Shown: piece by piece, positions 15,214 through 24,606 of the stretch
Layout of the letters: every line of letters starts with the position of its first letter
Position numbering within the stretch: position 1 is the stretch's first letter
NCBI RefSeq assembly: GCF_018324685.1
Contig: NZ_AP023354.1
Span: 6,282,426-6,346,425 of the forward strand
Source of the DNA: Actinocatenispora sera
GTDB taxonomy: Bacteria > Actinomycetota > Actinomycetes > Mycobacteriales > Micromonosporaceae
Direction of reading: 5' to 3'
DNA: 64,000 nucleotides
Position numbers and translations under genes: made by a program
Notes under the pieces: model-generated
What the model saw: the letters and a program-made list of their open reading frames with translations, nothing else
What the model was told of the DNA's origin: nothing
Database searches by the model: none

Positions 15214-17600
15214 CCACCGTGCACGAACGACCCACCGAACACGTCGACAACGACCAGCACCCGGTCGGGCACGGGCGGATGCTGCGCAAGGAGGACCCTC
15301 GGTTCATCCGCGGCCGCGGCCGCTACACCGACGACGTGCAGCTGCCCGGGATGCTGCACCTGGCGATCCTGCGGTCGCCGCTGGCGCACGCCCGGATCGT
15401 GTCGATCGACACGAGCGCGGCCGAGGCGCACCCGCGGGTCAAGGCGGTGATCACCGGCGCGGCGCTGGCCGGGCAGGGGCTCGCCTGGATGCCGACGCTG
15501 TCGAACGACGTGCAGGCGGTCCTGGCCACCGACAAGGTCCGGTTCCAGGGCCAGGAGGTTGCCTGCGTGATCGCCGAGGACCGGTACGCCGCGCGCGACG
15601 CGCTGGAGCTGATCGACGTCGAGTACGAGATGCTGCCGCCGGTGATCGACGCCCGGCACGCGCTCGATCCGGACGCGCCGGTGATCCGCGACGATCTGGA
15701 CGGCAAGACCGACAACCACTGCTTCGACTGGGAGGCCGGCGATGCGGCCGCCACCGAGGCGGTGTTCTCGACGGCCGACGTGGTGGTCAGCGAGGACGTG
15801 GTGTACCCGCGGGTGCACCCGGCACCGATGGAAACCTGCGGTTGCGTGGCCGACTTCGACCCCGTCGAGGGCAGGTTGACGCTGTGGTCGACCACCCAGG
15901 CGCCGCACGCGCACCGCACCCTGTACGCGATCGTGGCCGGGTTGCCGGAGCACAAGATCCGGGTGATCTCGCCGGACATCGGTGGTGGGTTCGGCAACAA
16001 GGTGCCGATCTATCCCGGGTACGTGTGCGCGATCGTCGGATCGATCGTGACCGGCAAGCCGGTCAAGTGGATGGAGGACCGCTCGGAGAACCTGATCAGT
16101 ACCGGGTTCGCGCGTGACTACATCATGCGGGGCGAGATCGCGGCCACCCGCGACGGCAAGATACTCGCCGTGCGTACCAACGTGCTCGCCGACCACGGTG
16201 CGTTCAACGGCACCGCGGCGCCGGTGAAGTTCCCGGCCGGGTTCTTCGGCGTGTTCACCGGCAGCTACGACCTGCAGGCCGCGTACTGCAAGATGACCGC
16301 CGTCTACACCAACAAGGCGCCCGGCGGGGTCGCCTACGCCTGCTCGTTCCGGATCACCGAGGCGGTGTATCTCGTGGAGCGGCTGGTCAGCCGGCTCGCC
16401 GACGAGCTCGGCCAGGATCCGGCGCAGCTGCGCCTGGACAACTTCATCCGCCCCGACCAGTTCCCGTACTCGACGCCGACCGGCTGGGTGTACGACTCGG
16501 GCGACTACCGGGCGACGCTGCGCGAGGCGATGCGCATCGCCGGGTACGACGAGCTGCGCGCCGAGCAGGCACGCCGGCGCGAGCGCGGTGAGCTGATGGG
16601 CATCGGCGTGTCGACGTTCACCGAGGCGGTCGGCGCCGGCCCGCGCAAGCACATGGACATCCTCGGGCTGGGCATGGCCGACGGCTGCGATCTGCGGGTG
16701 CACCCGACCGGTAAGGCCGTGGTACGGCTGTCGGTGCAGTCCCAGGGGCAGGGCCACGAGACGACCTTCGCCCAGATCGTCGGCGAGGAGCTGGGGATCC
16801 CCCCGGACGACATCGACGTGGTGCACGGCGACACCGACAACACCCCGTTCGGGCTCGGCACGTACGGGTCGCGCTCGACGCCGGTGTCCGGTGCGGCGGC
16901 GGCGCTGGTGGCCCGCAAGGTGCGGGACAAGGCACGGATCATCGCCTCGGCGATGCTGGAGGTGGCACCGGACGACCTGGAGTGGACGAAGGGCTCGTTC
17001 CAGGTGGCCGGCGACCCGGGCAAGGCGGTGACGATCCAGGAGATCGCGATGCGCGCGCACGGCGCCGGCGACCTGCCGGACGGCATCGAGGGGTCGCTGG
17101 ACGCCCAGATCACCTACAACCCGCCGAACCTGACCTACCCCAACGGTGCCTACATCTGCGTCGTCGACGTCGATCCCGGTACCGCGCAGGTGAAGGTGCG
17201 GCGGTTCGTCGCGGTCGACGACTGCGGTACCCGGATCAACCCGATGATCATCGAGGGGCAGGTGCACGGCGGGCTGACCGACGGGCTGGGCATGGCGCTG
17301 ATGGAGATCATCGCGTTCGACTCCGACGGCAACTGCCTCGGCGGCTCGCTGATGGACTACCTGATCCCGACCGCGCTGGAGACGCCGGACTGGGAGACCG
17401 GGTACACGGTGACGCCGTCCCCGCACCACCCGATCGGCGCGAAGGGGGTCGGCGAGTCCGCGACGGTCGGCTCCCCACCGGCGATCGTCAACGCCGTGAT
17501 CGACGCGCTCACGCCGTTCGGTGTCACCGCGTTGGACATGCCGCTGACCCCGTCCCGGGTCTGGGAGGCGATGCAGGGGCACGCCACACCACCGATCTGA
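15210..17600 (+). CDS. coxL: Aerobic CO dehydrogenase large subunit, form I
   Basis: The 796-residue molybdopterin subunit oxidises CO with water to CO2 at a [CuSMoO2] centre. The active-site loop at about residues 376-382 reads AYACSFR, the AYxCSFR signature that separates form I (genuine CO dehydrogenase) from form II and xanthine oxidases; Cys378 would bind copper. Glu749 in GVGESATVG is the catalytic base. GGGFGNK and GQGHETTFAQI are cofactor-binding loops. Length matches Oligotropha CoxL (about 809). Gene order M-S-L is the usual one, and maturation genes follow. Confidence 0.94.
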   Translation: MTTVHERPTEHVDNDQHPVGHGRMLRKEDPRFIRGRGRYTDDVQLPGMLHLAILRSPLAHARIVSIDTSAAEAHPRVKAVITGAALAGQGLAWMPTLSNDVQAVLATDKVRFQGQEVACVIAEDRYAARDALELIDVEYEMLPPVIDARHALDPDAPVIRDDLDGKTDNHCFDWEAGDAAATEAVFSTADVVVSEDVVYPRVHPAPMETCGCVADFDPVEGRLTLWSTTQAPHAHRTLYAIVAGLPEHKIRVISPDIGGGFGNKVPIYPGYVCAIVGSIVTGKPVKWMEDRSENLISTGFARDYIMRGEIAATRDGKILAVRTNVLADHGAFNGTAAPVKFPAGFFGVFTGSYDLQAAYCKMTAVYTNKAPGGVAYACSFRITEAVYLVERLVSRLADELGQDPAQLRLDNFIRPDQFPYSTPTGWVYDSGDYRATLREAMRIAGYDELRAEQARRRERGELMGIGVSTFTEAVGAGPRKHMDILGLGMADGCDLRVHPTGKAVVRLSVQSQGQGHETTFAQIVGEELGIPPDDIDVVHGDTDNTPFGLGTYGSRSTPVSGAAAALVARKVRDKARIIASAMLEVAPDDLEWTKGSFQVAGDPGKAVTIQEIAMRAHGAGDLPDGIEGSLDAQITYNPPNLTYPNGAYICVVDVDPGTAQVKVRRFVAVDDCGTRINPMIIEGQVHGGLTDGLGMALMEIIAFDSDGNCLGGSLMDYLIPTALETPDWETGYTVTPSPHHPIGAKGVGESATVGSPPAIVNAVIDALTPFGVTALDMPLTPSRVWEAMQGHATPPI

Positions 17601-17622
17601 CCCGGAGGGGCGGTGTTTCGAG

Positions 17623-18498
17623 GTGACCGATCGGGGCAGCAGCGCCGAACAGCGGCTGCGCGCCACCGGGACCGCGTACGTGCGGGCCACGGTGGTGCGG
17701 GCGCAGCCGCCGACCTCGGCGCTGCCCGGCGACAGCGCCGTGGTACTGGCCGACGGCACCATCGACGGGTTCGTCGGCGGGCAGTGTGCCAGCGGCTCGG
17801 TACGGGTCGCGGCGCTGACCGCGCTGCGCGACCGGGAGCCGATGCTGCTGCGCATCCTGCCCGACTCGTCCTCGCCGTTCCCCGACGTGCCGGGGGCGCA
17901 TCTGGTCGTCAACCCGTGCCTGTCCGGCGGTGCGATCGAGGTGTTCCTGGAACCGCAACTGCCGGCCCCGGCGGTACGGGTGGTCGGCGGGTCCCCGATC
18001 GCCCGGGCGGTACGGCAGATCGCGCCGCTGGTGGGGTTGGAGCTCGCCGACGAGGACGGCGGGCGGGCGGCGACCGCGGTGGTGATCGCCACCCACGGCG
18101 GTGACGAGGCCGCCACGATCCGGGCCGCCGTGGCCGACGGCGCCGGGTACGTCGGGCTGGTGGCGAGCCAGCGCCGGGGCGCCGCGGTACTGGCCGAGAC
18201 CGGGCTGACCGAGACCGAGCTGACCCGCGTGCACTCGCCGGCCGGGCTGGCGATCGGCGCCCGCAGCGCACCGGAGATCGCGCTGGCCATCGTCGGCGAG
18301 ATCGTCCGCGAGCTGCGTACCGGTGGGCTCGACGTGCCGGCAGGAGAGCCGGCACCGGTGCGCCAGGCCGTGGATCCGGTGTGCGGCATGACCGTGGTGG
18401 TCGGGGCGGACACGCCGCGGCTGTCGGTCGGCGACGAGGAGTTCTTCTTCTGCGGCCCGGGCTGCCGGGACCGGTACGCCGCGAAGGTGGGCGCCTGA
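17623..18498 (+). CDS. XdhC/CoxI-family maturation protein fused to a C-terminal YHS domain
   Basis: The 291-residue protein has an N-terminal XdhC_CoxI domain (residues 10-80, with DGFVGGQCA), an XdhC Rossmann domain (about 115-225, GYVGLVASQRR) and then, after a linker, a YHS domain (about 243-290: DPVCGMTV ... FFFCGPGCRDRY) with the metal-binding Cys residues. XdhC proteins bind Mo cofactor and help sulphurate it; YHS domains bind metals such as copper. In a pathway that builds a Mo-S-Cu centre this fusion could supply or check metal; that is inference. GTG start at 17623. Confidence 0.85.
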   Translation: MTDRGSSAEQRLRATGTAYVRATVVRAQPPTSALPGDSAVVLADGTIDGFVGGQCASGSVRVAALTALRDREPMLLRILPDSSSPFPDVPGAHLVVNPCLSGGAIEVFLEPQLPAPAVRVVGGSPIARAVRQIAPLVGLELADEDGGRAATAVVIATHGGDEAATIRAAVADGAGYVGLVASQRRGAAVLAETGLTETELTRVHSPAGLAIGARSAPEIALAIVGEIVRELRTGGLDVPAGEPAPVRQAVDPVCGMTVVVGADTPRLSVGDEEFFFCGPGCRDRYAAKVGA

Positions 18499-18500
18499 GC

Positions 18501-19094
18501 ATGTCGGTGACCGGGGTGGTGCTCGCGGCCGGCGGGTCGAGCCGGCTCGGCTCGCCGAAACAGCTGCTCCCCTACCGGGGCGCGCCGCTGCTGTCGGCGA
18601 TCCTGGCAACCGCCCGGCGCTGCGGCTTCGGCCAGCTACTCGTCGCGCTCGGCGGCGCGGCCGAGCAGGTCGTCGCGGAGGTGGACCTGACCGGACTCGA
18701 CGTGGTGCGCAACCCGGACTTCGGCACCGGGTGCGGTTCCTCGATCCGTACCGCGATCACCGCGGTCGACCCCGGCGCCGACGGGATCGTGCTGCTGCTC
18801 GGTGACCAGCCCGGCGTGCGGGTCGAGACGGTGCGCCGGTTGGTCGACACGGTGGGCACCGCCCCGATCGGGATCTGCCGGTACGACGACGGGCTCGGCC
18901 ACCCGTTCTGGTTCGCCCGCAGCATGTTCGCCGAGCTGGCCACGCTGCACGGGGACAAGGCGGTGTGGAAACTGCTGCACTCCGGCCGGTACCGGGTGGT
19001 CGAGGTGCCCGTCGCCGGTCCGGTGCCGATCGACGTGGACACCGTCGACGACTACCGGGCGCTGCTCGCGGCCGACGCCGGAGGCGGCGGATGA
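18501..19094 (+). CDS. MobA-like nucleotidyltransferase for Mo cofactor
   Basis: The 197-residue protein is a MobA/MocA-type NTP transferase: N-terminal LAAGGSSRLGSPKQLLPYRG binds the nucleotide, and LLLGDQPGV carries the metal-binding Asp. CO dehydrogenase uses the molybdopterin cytosine dinucleotide form, so a CTP-specific MocA role is likely. It begins 3 bp after the XdhC-YHS stop and its own stop overlaps the coxD start by 4 bp, so translation is coupled. Confidence 0.87.
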   Translation: MSVTGVVLAAGGSSRLGSPKQLLPYRGAPLLSAILATARRCGFGQLLVALGGAAEQVVAEVDLTGLDVVRNPDFGTGCGSSIRTAITAVDPGADGIVLLLGDQPGVRVETVRRLVDTVGTAPIGICRYDDGLGHPFWFARSMFAELATLHGDKAVWKLLHSGRYRVVEVPVAGPVPIDVDTVDDYRALLAADAGGGG

Positions 19095-19981
19095 CCGACG
19101 AGCTCACCGATGCCGTGACCCTGGCCGACCGGATGCAACGGGTCGGCTATCTCGTCGACGACGGGCTCGCCACCGCACTGTTCTTCGCGGTACGGCTGGG
19201 CCAGCCGGTGCTGCTGGAGGGCGAGCCGGGCGTCGGGAAGACCACCGCCGCGAAGGCGCTCGCCGGTGCGCTGGACACCACGCTGATCCGGTTGCAGTGC
19301 TACGAGGGCCTGACCGCCTCGGAGGCCCTGTACGAGTGGAACTACCAGCGGCAGCTGCTCGCGATCCGGCTCGCCGAGTCGCGCGGCGACCGGCTGCGGG
19401 ACGCGGACCTGTTCACCGCGGAGTTCCTGTCCGACCGGCCGATCCTGCAGGCGATCCGGTTCACCGGGCCCCGGCCGCCGGTGCTGCTGATCGACGAGAT
19501 CGACCGGGCCGACGACGAGTTCGAGGCGCTGCTGTTCGAGTTCCTCGGCGAGGCGGCGGTGAGCATCCCGGAGATCGGTACGTTCACCGCCACGCGCCGG
19601 CCGATCGTGGTGCTGACCTCCAACCGCAGCCGGGAACTGCACGACGCGCTGCGCCGGCGCTGCCTGTACCACTGGATCGAGTTCCCGGCGGCGGCCCGGG
19701 TCGCCGAGATCCTGCGCCGCGCGGTACCGGCGGCGGGCGGGGCGCTGATCGCCTCGGCCGCCGAGTTCGTCGGCCGGGTCCGCACCCTCGACCTGGACAA
19801 GCCACCGGGGCTGGCCGAGGCGATCGACTGGGTGTCGGCCCTGTCGATGCTGGGCGTCACCGAACTGACCGGCCCCGCTGCGCGGCGAACGCTGGCGGCA
19901 CTGGCCAAGACCGCCGACGACCGGGACGTGGTCACCGAGGCGTTCCGGGTACTCGACGAACCCGACTCGGCCCGCGCCTGA
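19091..19981 (+). CDS. coxD: MoxR-type AAA+ ATPase for CO dehydrogenase maturation
   Basis: The 296-residue AAA+ protein has Walker A GEPGVGKTT (residues 44-52), Walker B VLLIDEIDRAD and sensor 1 LTSNRS, as in MoxR ATPases. CoxD of Oligotropha is the chaperone that matures the Cu-Mo centre of CoxL; this gene sits in the same place and is followed by the von Willebrand-type partner coxE. Start ATG 19091 overlaps the previous stop. Confidence 0.9.
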   Translation: MTDELTDAVTLADRMQRVGYLVDDGLATALFFAVRLGQPVLLEGEPGVGKTTAAKALAGALDTTLIRLQCYEGLTASEALYEWNYQRQLLAIRLAESRGDRLRDADLFTAEFLSDRPILQAIRFTGPRPPVLLIDEIDRADDEFEALLFEFLGEAAVSIPEIGTFTATRRPIVVLTSNRSRELHDALRRRCLYHWIEFPAAARVAEILRRAVPAAGGALIASAAEFVGRVRTLDLDKPPGLAEAIDWVSALSMLGVTELTGPAARRTLAALAKTADDRDVVTEAFRVLDEPDSARA

Positions 19982-20038
19982 CGACGCGGCGGAGGCAGCG
20001 ATGGGGATCGACCGCGACAGCCCCGGCGGGGTGGGCCG

Positions 20039-21343
20039 GTGACCGACGGCCCGGTGCCGGTACTGCTGCGCGGTGTGGACCGGGCGGCCTTCGCGGCCGG
20101 GCTGACCCGGCAGCTCCGGGACCGCGGCGTCGCCGTGGACCTCAGTGCCGCCGGTACGTTCGTTCGGGCGCTCGCCGCGCACCCGCCGGGCACCCGTACC
20201 GAGCTGTACTGGACGGCGCGGATCGCGCTGGTGCGGCGGCACTCCGACCTCGCCGCGTTCGACGCGCTGTTCGCGTCGCTGTTCGCCGACGCCGGGCTGG
20301 GTGCCGACCCGCACGCCCGCCGCCGGCCGCTGCCCTCGTCCGATCCCTTCGCCGCGGTACCGGCACCGACCGCGCAGGCGCAGGACGGCGGCGGCCTGCC
20401 CTGGGCCACCCTGCCAGCGGTCGTCGGCGGCGCCGACCGCGCCCCGGCGGACGGCCCGGCCGTACCGCACCGGTTGCCGACCGCCGCGGCCGGGCTGGGC
20501 GACGTACCGTTCGAGGCGTTCGACGAGCGGCAACTCGCGCTGCTGGACGCCTGGCTGGGCGCGCAGCTGCGCGCGCTGCCCACCCGCCGCACCCGGCGTC
20601 GCGCGGTGGGCCGGCGGGGCAGCCGCGCCGCGCTGCGCGAGACGATGGCGCGATCCCGGCGCACCGGCTGGGAGCCGATCGAACTGGTACGCACCCGGCC
20701 GGTACGACGCCCGCGGCGGCTGGTGCTGCTGTGCGACGTCAGCCGGTCGATGCAGGCCGAGGCGACGGCGTACCTGGCGCTGGGCCGCGCGTTCGTCCGG
20801 GCCGCGGACGCCGAGGTGTTCGCCTTCGCCACCGGGCTGACCCGGCTGACGCCGGTGCTGCGGCGGCGATCCGCGGTGACCGCGATGGCACAGGCCACCG
20901 ACGCGGTCGGCGACCGGTTCGGCGGTACCCGAATCGCGACGAACCTGCGCGCGCTGCTCGCCTCCCGCCATGCCGATCTGGTGCGCGGGGCGATCGTCCT
21001 GATCGGTTCGGACGGCTGGGACAGCTGCCCGGCCACCGAGCTCGCCGCCGAACTCGCCCGGGTCCGCCGCCGCGCCCACCGGATCCTGTGGATCAACCCC
21101 CGCGCCGGCGTCCCGGGCTTCCAGCCCCGGGTGGCCTCGATGGCGGCGGCGCTGCCCTACTGCGACCGGCTGCTGCCCGGCGACACGCTGACCGCGCTGC
21201 GCGGCGTGATCGACGCGGTCGCCGAGTGCGACCGGCCGGCACCCGGCCCGACCCGGGGCACCGCACGATCGACACCACGGGGCAGGTCGGCGCCGATGAC
21301 CAGCGCCTCGATCTCGCCACCTCCGGTCAGGACCAGAGGGTGA
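20039..21343 (+). CDS. coxE: VWA-domain CO dehydrogenase maturation protein
   Basis: A 434-residue VWA_CoxE protein. The C-terminal half (about residues 225-400) has the MIDAS motif DVSRS in VLLCDVSRSMQ and FAFATGLTRLTP, and a late GSDGWD. MoxR ATPases act with such VWA partners; CoxE is needed with CoxD to assemble the Cu site. GTG 20039 lies 57 bp after coxD. The last 17 bp overlap the 3' end of the convergent lysR gene. Confidence 0.88.
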   Translation: MTDGPVPVLLRGVDRAAFAAGLTRQLRDRGVAVDLSAAGTFVRALAAHPPGTRTELYWTARIALVRRHSDLAAFDALFASLFADAGLGADPHARRRPLPSSDPFAAVPAPTAQAQDGGGLPWATLPAVVGGADRAPADGPAVPHRLPTAAAGLGDVPFEAFDERQLALLDAWLGAQLRALPTRRTRRRAVGRRGSRAALRETMARSRRTGWEPIELVRTRPVRRPRRLVLLCDVSRSMQAEATAYLALGRAFVRAADAEVFAFATGLTRLTPVLRRRSAVTAMAQATDAVGDRFGGTRIATNLRALLASRHADLVRGAIVLIGSDGWDSCPATELAAELARVRRRAHRILWINPRAGVPGFQPRVASMAAALPYCDRLLPGDTLTALRGVIDAVAECDRPAPGPTRGTARSTPRGRSAPMTSASISPPPVRTRG

Positions 21344-22280
21344 TGTGGATCGACGGGCGGAACCGGCCGATGTTGACACCGGAGCCGCGCATCATCGCCT
21401 GGATCGCCCGCGGGGTACCGATGAAGCGGACCAGCTCGGCGGCCGGTGACGGGCCCGTGTCGGCCAGCACGACCGTGTGCCACACCCCGTCCACCGACGT
21501 ACCGGGGCCGGCCAGCGGCAGCAGGGCCTTGCTGGCCAGGTCCGCGGTGACCGCGAACGCCGGCGCCACCGCCACCCCCTTGGAGCGCTTCGCCTGGTCC
21601 ACCGCCGCCGCATGGCTCTGGAAGATCTGCTGGTGCTCCTCCGGTACGTGCAGCCGCAGCAACAGCTGGGACACCGCGCTGACGTCGTTGGCCGCGGACG
21701 GCCCCAGCAGCCAGGTCTGCGCCCGCAACTGACCCGCATCGACCGTCCTGCCGGCCAGCGGGTGCTCCGGCCCGACCACGGCGATCATCCGGTACCGCAG
21801 GAACGGCCGGCACACCAGCGCATCGCTCTGCTCGGCCGGCTGCGGCCCGATCGCCACATCGACCTCGCGGTTGCGCAACGCCGTCGCGAACCGGCTCGGC
21901 GACTGCACGCTCAGCTCGACGTCGAGGTCCTTGGCCCGGGCGGTGAACAGGTCGATCAGCCCGGGCGCGACCTGCTCGGCGAACATGCTGGATGCCGCGA
22001 TGCGCAGCAGCCGCTGATTGGCCGCCGCCTGCCTGACCTCGAACACGGTCCGGTCCTGCAGCCCGATCAGTTCCGCGGCCCGGCTGGCCAGCCGTAGCCC
22101 GCCGGGTGTGAACGCCAGCCCGGTCGAGGTGCGGACGAACAGCCGGTCGCCCAGCTCCCGCCGGAGCTTGGCGATGTGCAGGGACACCGCCGCCTCGGAC
22201 ACCCGCAACTCGTCGGCCGCCCGCGTCACCGACCCGAGCCGCACGACCGCGGAAAACGCCCGGAGCTGTGTCGGGGTCAC
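21327..22280 (-). CDS. LysR-family transcriptional regulator
   Basis: The 317-residue protein has the LysR N-terminal HTH (LRAFSAVVRLGSVTRAADELRVSEAAVSLHIAKLRRELGD split across residues 6-45) and a LysR substrate domain (RLLRIAASSMFAEQVAPGL onward). It resembles CbbR/CysB-like regulators. It faces the end of the cox operon rather than its start, so control of cox is plausible but not shown; it is also divergent from the HD genes at 22550. GTG 22280 puts the HTH at the N-terminus. Confidence 0.85.
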   Translation of the reverse strand: MTPTQLRAFSAVVRLGSVTRAADELRVSEAAVSLHIAKLRRELGDRLFVRTSTGLAFTPGGLRLASRAAELIGLQDRTVFEVRQAAANQRLLRIAASSMFAEQVAPGLIDLFTARAKDLDVELSVQSPSRFATALRNREVDVAIGPQPAEQSDALVCRPFLRYRMIAVVGPEHPLAGRTVDAGQLRAQTWLLGPSAANDVSAVSQLLLRLHVPEEHQQIFQSHAAAVDQAKRSKGVAVAPAFAVTADLASKALLPLAGPGTSVDGVWHTVVLADTGPSPAAELVRFIGTPRAIQAMMRGSGVNIGRFRPSIHITLWS

Positions 22281-22549
22281 CGTTCCCCCTTCGGCCACCG
22301 GCCACCGTGGGCCGATTTCCACGGTACCTCCGGTCAACCCACCGATACCGGAGTTCCCCGGCGGAACCGGCCCGGCCGGCACAGATGCCCGTCCGGGCCG
22401 TTTCCGCCCTTCTCCTCCCGCGCTGTCTGATGCCAGGCCGTCCGCGGTGGACCAACTTCGGGTGGACGTCTGTCCGGACGCGGCTGCGCGGGCTCCGTCT
22501 CGGCGAGCATGGAACGCATCGGCGAACCGTTCCGACACAGGGGGTTGCG

Positions 22550-23188
22550 ATGCCGGAGACGATTGCCGGGGTCGAGATTCCCGACACGCCGCTCGCCCGC
22601 GACGCCACCGCGCTGGTACGTGCCGCGGCCGACGACACGATCTACCACCACTCCCGCCGGGTGTACCTCTGGGGCATGCTCCGGTCCGCCGCCCGCGGGG
22701 CGCAGGTCGACCCCGAGCTCGCGTACGTCGGCGGGATGTTCCACGACCTGGGCCTGACCCGGACGTACCGCACGACCGACCGGCGGTTCGAGCTCGATGG
22801 CGCCGAGGAGGCGTACGCGTTCCTCCGCGACCATGGCCGCTCCGAGACCGAGGCCCGCGACGTCTGGCTCGCGATCGCCCTGCACACCACGCCCGAGGTA
22901 CCGCTGCAACTCGCCCCCGAGACCGCTGTTGTCATCCTCGGCGTGGAGACGGACGTGATCGGCGTCGGCCTCGACCAGATCGCCGCGGCCCGGCAGGCCG
23001 AGGTCGTGTCCGCCCACCCGCGACCCGACTTCAAGAACCGGATCCTCCGGGCCTTCTACGACGGCATGTCGGAACGACCGGACACCACCTTCGGCACGAT
23101 GAACGACGACGTTCTCGCGCACTTCGACCCCGACTTCCGCCGGCTGGACTTCGTCCGGCTCGTCCGGGACAGCGCCTGGCCGGAGTGA
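22550..23188 (+). CDS. HD-domain hydrolase, cyanamide hydratase-like (copy 1)
   Basis: A 212-residue HD protein. The metal ligands are His33/His34 in [11 protein letters not shown], His65-Asp66 in MFHDLGL and a late HTTPEV, the pattern of fungal cyanamide hydratase (Ddi2/3) and its bacterial relatives. The family hydrates small nitriles or has unknown hydrolase activity. A second, closely related gene follows 194 bp downstream. ATG 22550 follows GGGG. The 270-bp gap to lysR is the likely regulatory region. Confidence 0.8.
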   Translation: MPETIAGVEIPDTPLARDATALVRAAADDTIYHHSRRVYLWGMLRSAARGAQVDPELAYVGGMFHDLGLTRTYRTTDRRFELDGAEEAYAFLRDHGRSETEARDVWLAIALHTTPEVPLQLAPETAVVILGVETDVIGVGLDQIAAARQAEVVSAHPRPDFKNRILRAFYDGMSERPDTTFGTMNDDVLAHFDPDFRRLDFVRLVRDSAWPE

Positions 23189-23382
23189 TGCCGAGATCGG
23201 CGGCGGTGCCCGACCGTACCGCGCGAGCGCGTCCGTACCGGCGAACCCGTCCGGAAGCGATCGGCCCGGTAGCCCCGGGATGTCCGGATGTGCCGGCAAC
23301 GGGTCCGCTGATCGGGGGCGGAACCGGCGCTCGCCGTTGCAGGATCGAGCGACCGGAACCGTACGAGATCGAGGAGTTTTCC

Positions 23383-24021
23383 GTGGCCGAGAGCATCGCC
23401 GGGATCACCGTCCCGGACACCGAACTGGTCCGCGAGGCCACCGAGCTGGTCCGGGACGCAGCGGAGGAACACGTCTTCCATCACTCCCGGCGCGTGTTCC
23501 TGTGGGGCATGCTCAAGGCGCAGCATCGGGCGCTGGCGGTGGATCCCGAACTGGCCTACGTGGGCGGGCTGTTCCACGATCTCGGGCTGACCGAGAAGTA
23601 CCGGACGACCACCCGGCGGTTCGAGCTGGACGGCGCCGAGGAGGCGTACGCTTTCCTGCGACGCCATGGTCGCTCCGAGACGGAGGCGCGCACCGTGTGG
23701 TTGGCGATCGCGCTGCACACCACGCCCGAGGTCCCGCTGTCGCTGGCCCCGGAGGTCGCGGTCGTCACCCTCGGCGTGGAAACCGACGTGCTGGGCCTGG
23801 ATCTCGACGAGATCTCCGCGACCGATCGCGACACCGTGCTCGACGCACATCCGCGCCCGGACTTCAAGAACCGCATCCTGCGGTCCTTCTACCGCGGGAT
23901 GAAACAGCGTCCGGCCACCACGTTCGGCACCATGAACGACGACGTGCTGGCCCACTTCGACCCGACGTTCGAGCGGGAGGACTTCGTCTCCATGATTCAG
24001 GACAACCGGTGGCCGGAATGA
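23383..24021 (+). CDS. HD-domain hydrolase, cyanamide hydratase-like (copy 2)
   Basis: A 212-residue paralogue of the preceding gene, about 70 % identical by eye over its whole length, with the same metal motif residues ([24 protein letters not shown]) and the same C-terminal [10 protein letters not shown] block. The two have diverged mainly in surface helices, for instance around residues 45-55 and 155-165. The GTG at 23383 was chosen because it aligns with the ATG of copy 1. The stop overlaps the start of the DUF1348 gene (ATGA). Confidence 0.8.
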   Translation: MAESIAGITVPDTELVREATELVRDAAEEHVFHHSRRVFLWGMLKAQHRALAVDPELAYVGGLFHDLGLTEKYRTTTRRFELDGAEEAYAFLRRHGRSETEARTVWLAIALHTTPEVPLSLAPEVAVVTLGVETDVLGLDLDEISATDRDTVLDAHPRPDFKNRILRSFYRGMKQRPATTFGTMNDDVLAHFDPTFEREDFVSMIQDNRWPE

Positions 24022-24531
24022 ACAGCGACAGGCAACCAGCACGCGAGAACAGGGTCGAACAGCGACCGCCTCTCCCGCCGTTCGATCTGGACAGCGCGGT
24101 CGCGAAGGTGCAGGCCGCCGAGGACGCCTGGAACACCCGGGACCCGCACCGGGTCGCGCTGGCCTACACCGAGGACTCGGTGTGGCGCAACCGCGACACC
24201 TTCATCACCGGCCGCGAGCAGATCGTCGCCTTCCTGACCTCGAAGTGGGAACGCGAACTGGACTACGTGCTGCGCAAGAGCCTGTGGGGCTTCCGCGGGA
24301 ACCGCATCGCCGTCCGGTTCCAGTACGAGTGGCACGACGGTTCGGGACAGTGGTTCCGCAGTTACGGCAACGAGCTGTGGGAGTTCACCCCGGAGGGCTT
24401 GATGTCTCGCCGGGGAGGCGAGCATCAACGACGTCGCGATCGAGGAGTCCGCACGGCGGTGGTTCGGGCCTCGCCCCGAGCAGGAGCGCGGCGTCGACCA
24501 CTGGCAACAGCACGACATCCCGCTGCAGTGA
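24018..24531 (+). pseudogene. DUF1348-family protein with a one-base frameshift
   Basis: Residues 1-132 match the DUF1348 (NTF2-fold) family: [54 protein letters not shown] and NELWEF. At 24411-24416 (CGGGGA) one G too many shifts the frame; skipping it restores the expected family C-terminus ([18 protein letters not shown] and on) to a TGA at 24529-24531, giving about 170 residues. As written, the frame continues into unrelated basic sequence. Either a real recent inactivation or a sequencing error in the G run. It is the last gene of the HD unit. Confidence 0.75.
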
Positions 24532-24606
24532 CCGGCGTGCGCGGACGTCGACGACGTACCGCATGGTGGGCGCGGTGCCGCCGTGGCGGCTCTGGTATCC
24601 GTCCCG

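Noticed and set aside
15210-17600. CoxL as a form II or xanthine dehydrogenase-type enzyme
   Set aside because: The loop reads AYACSFR, the form I signature; form II enzymes have AYRGAGR there.
15057-18413. A very long open frame on the minus strand across coxSL and the XdhC gene
   Set aside because: It is antisense to well-supported genes, has the Arg/Gly/His-rich composition of a chance frame in GC-rich DNA and no domain.
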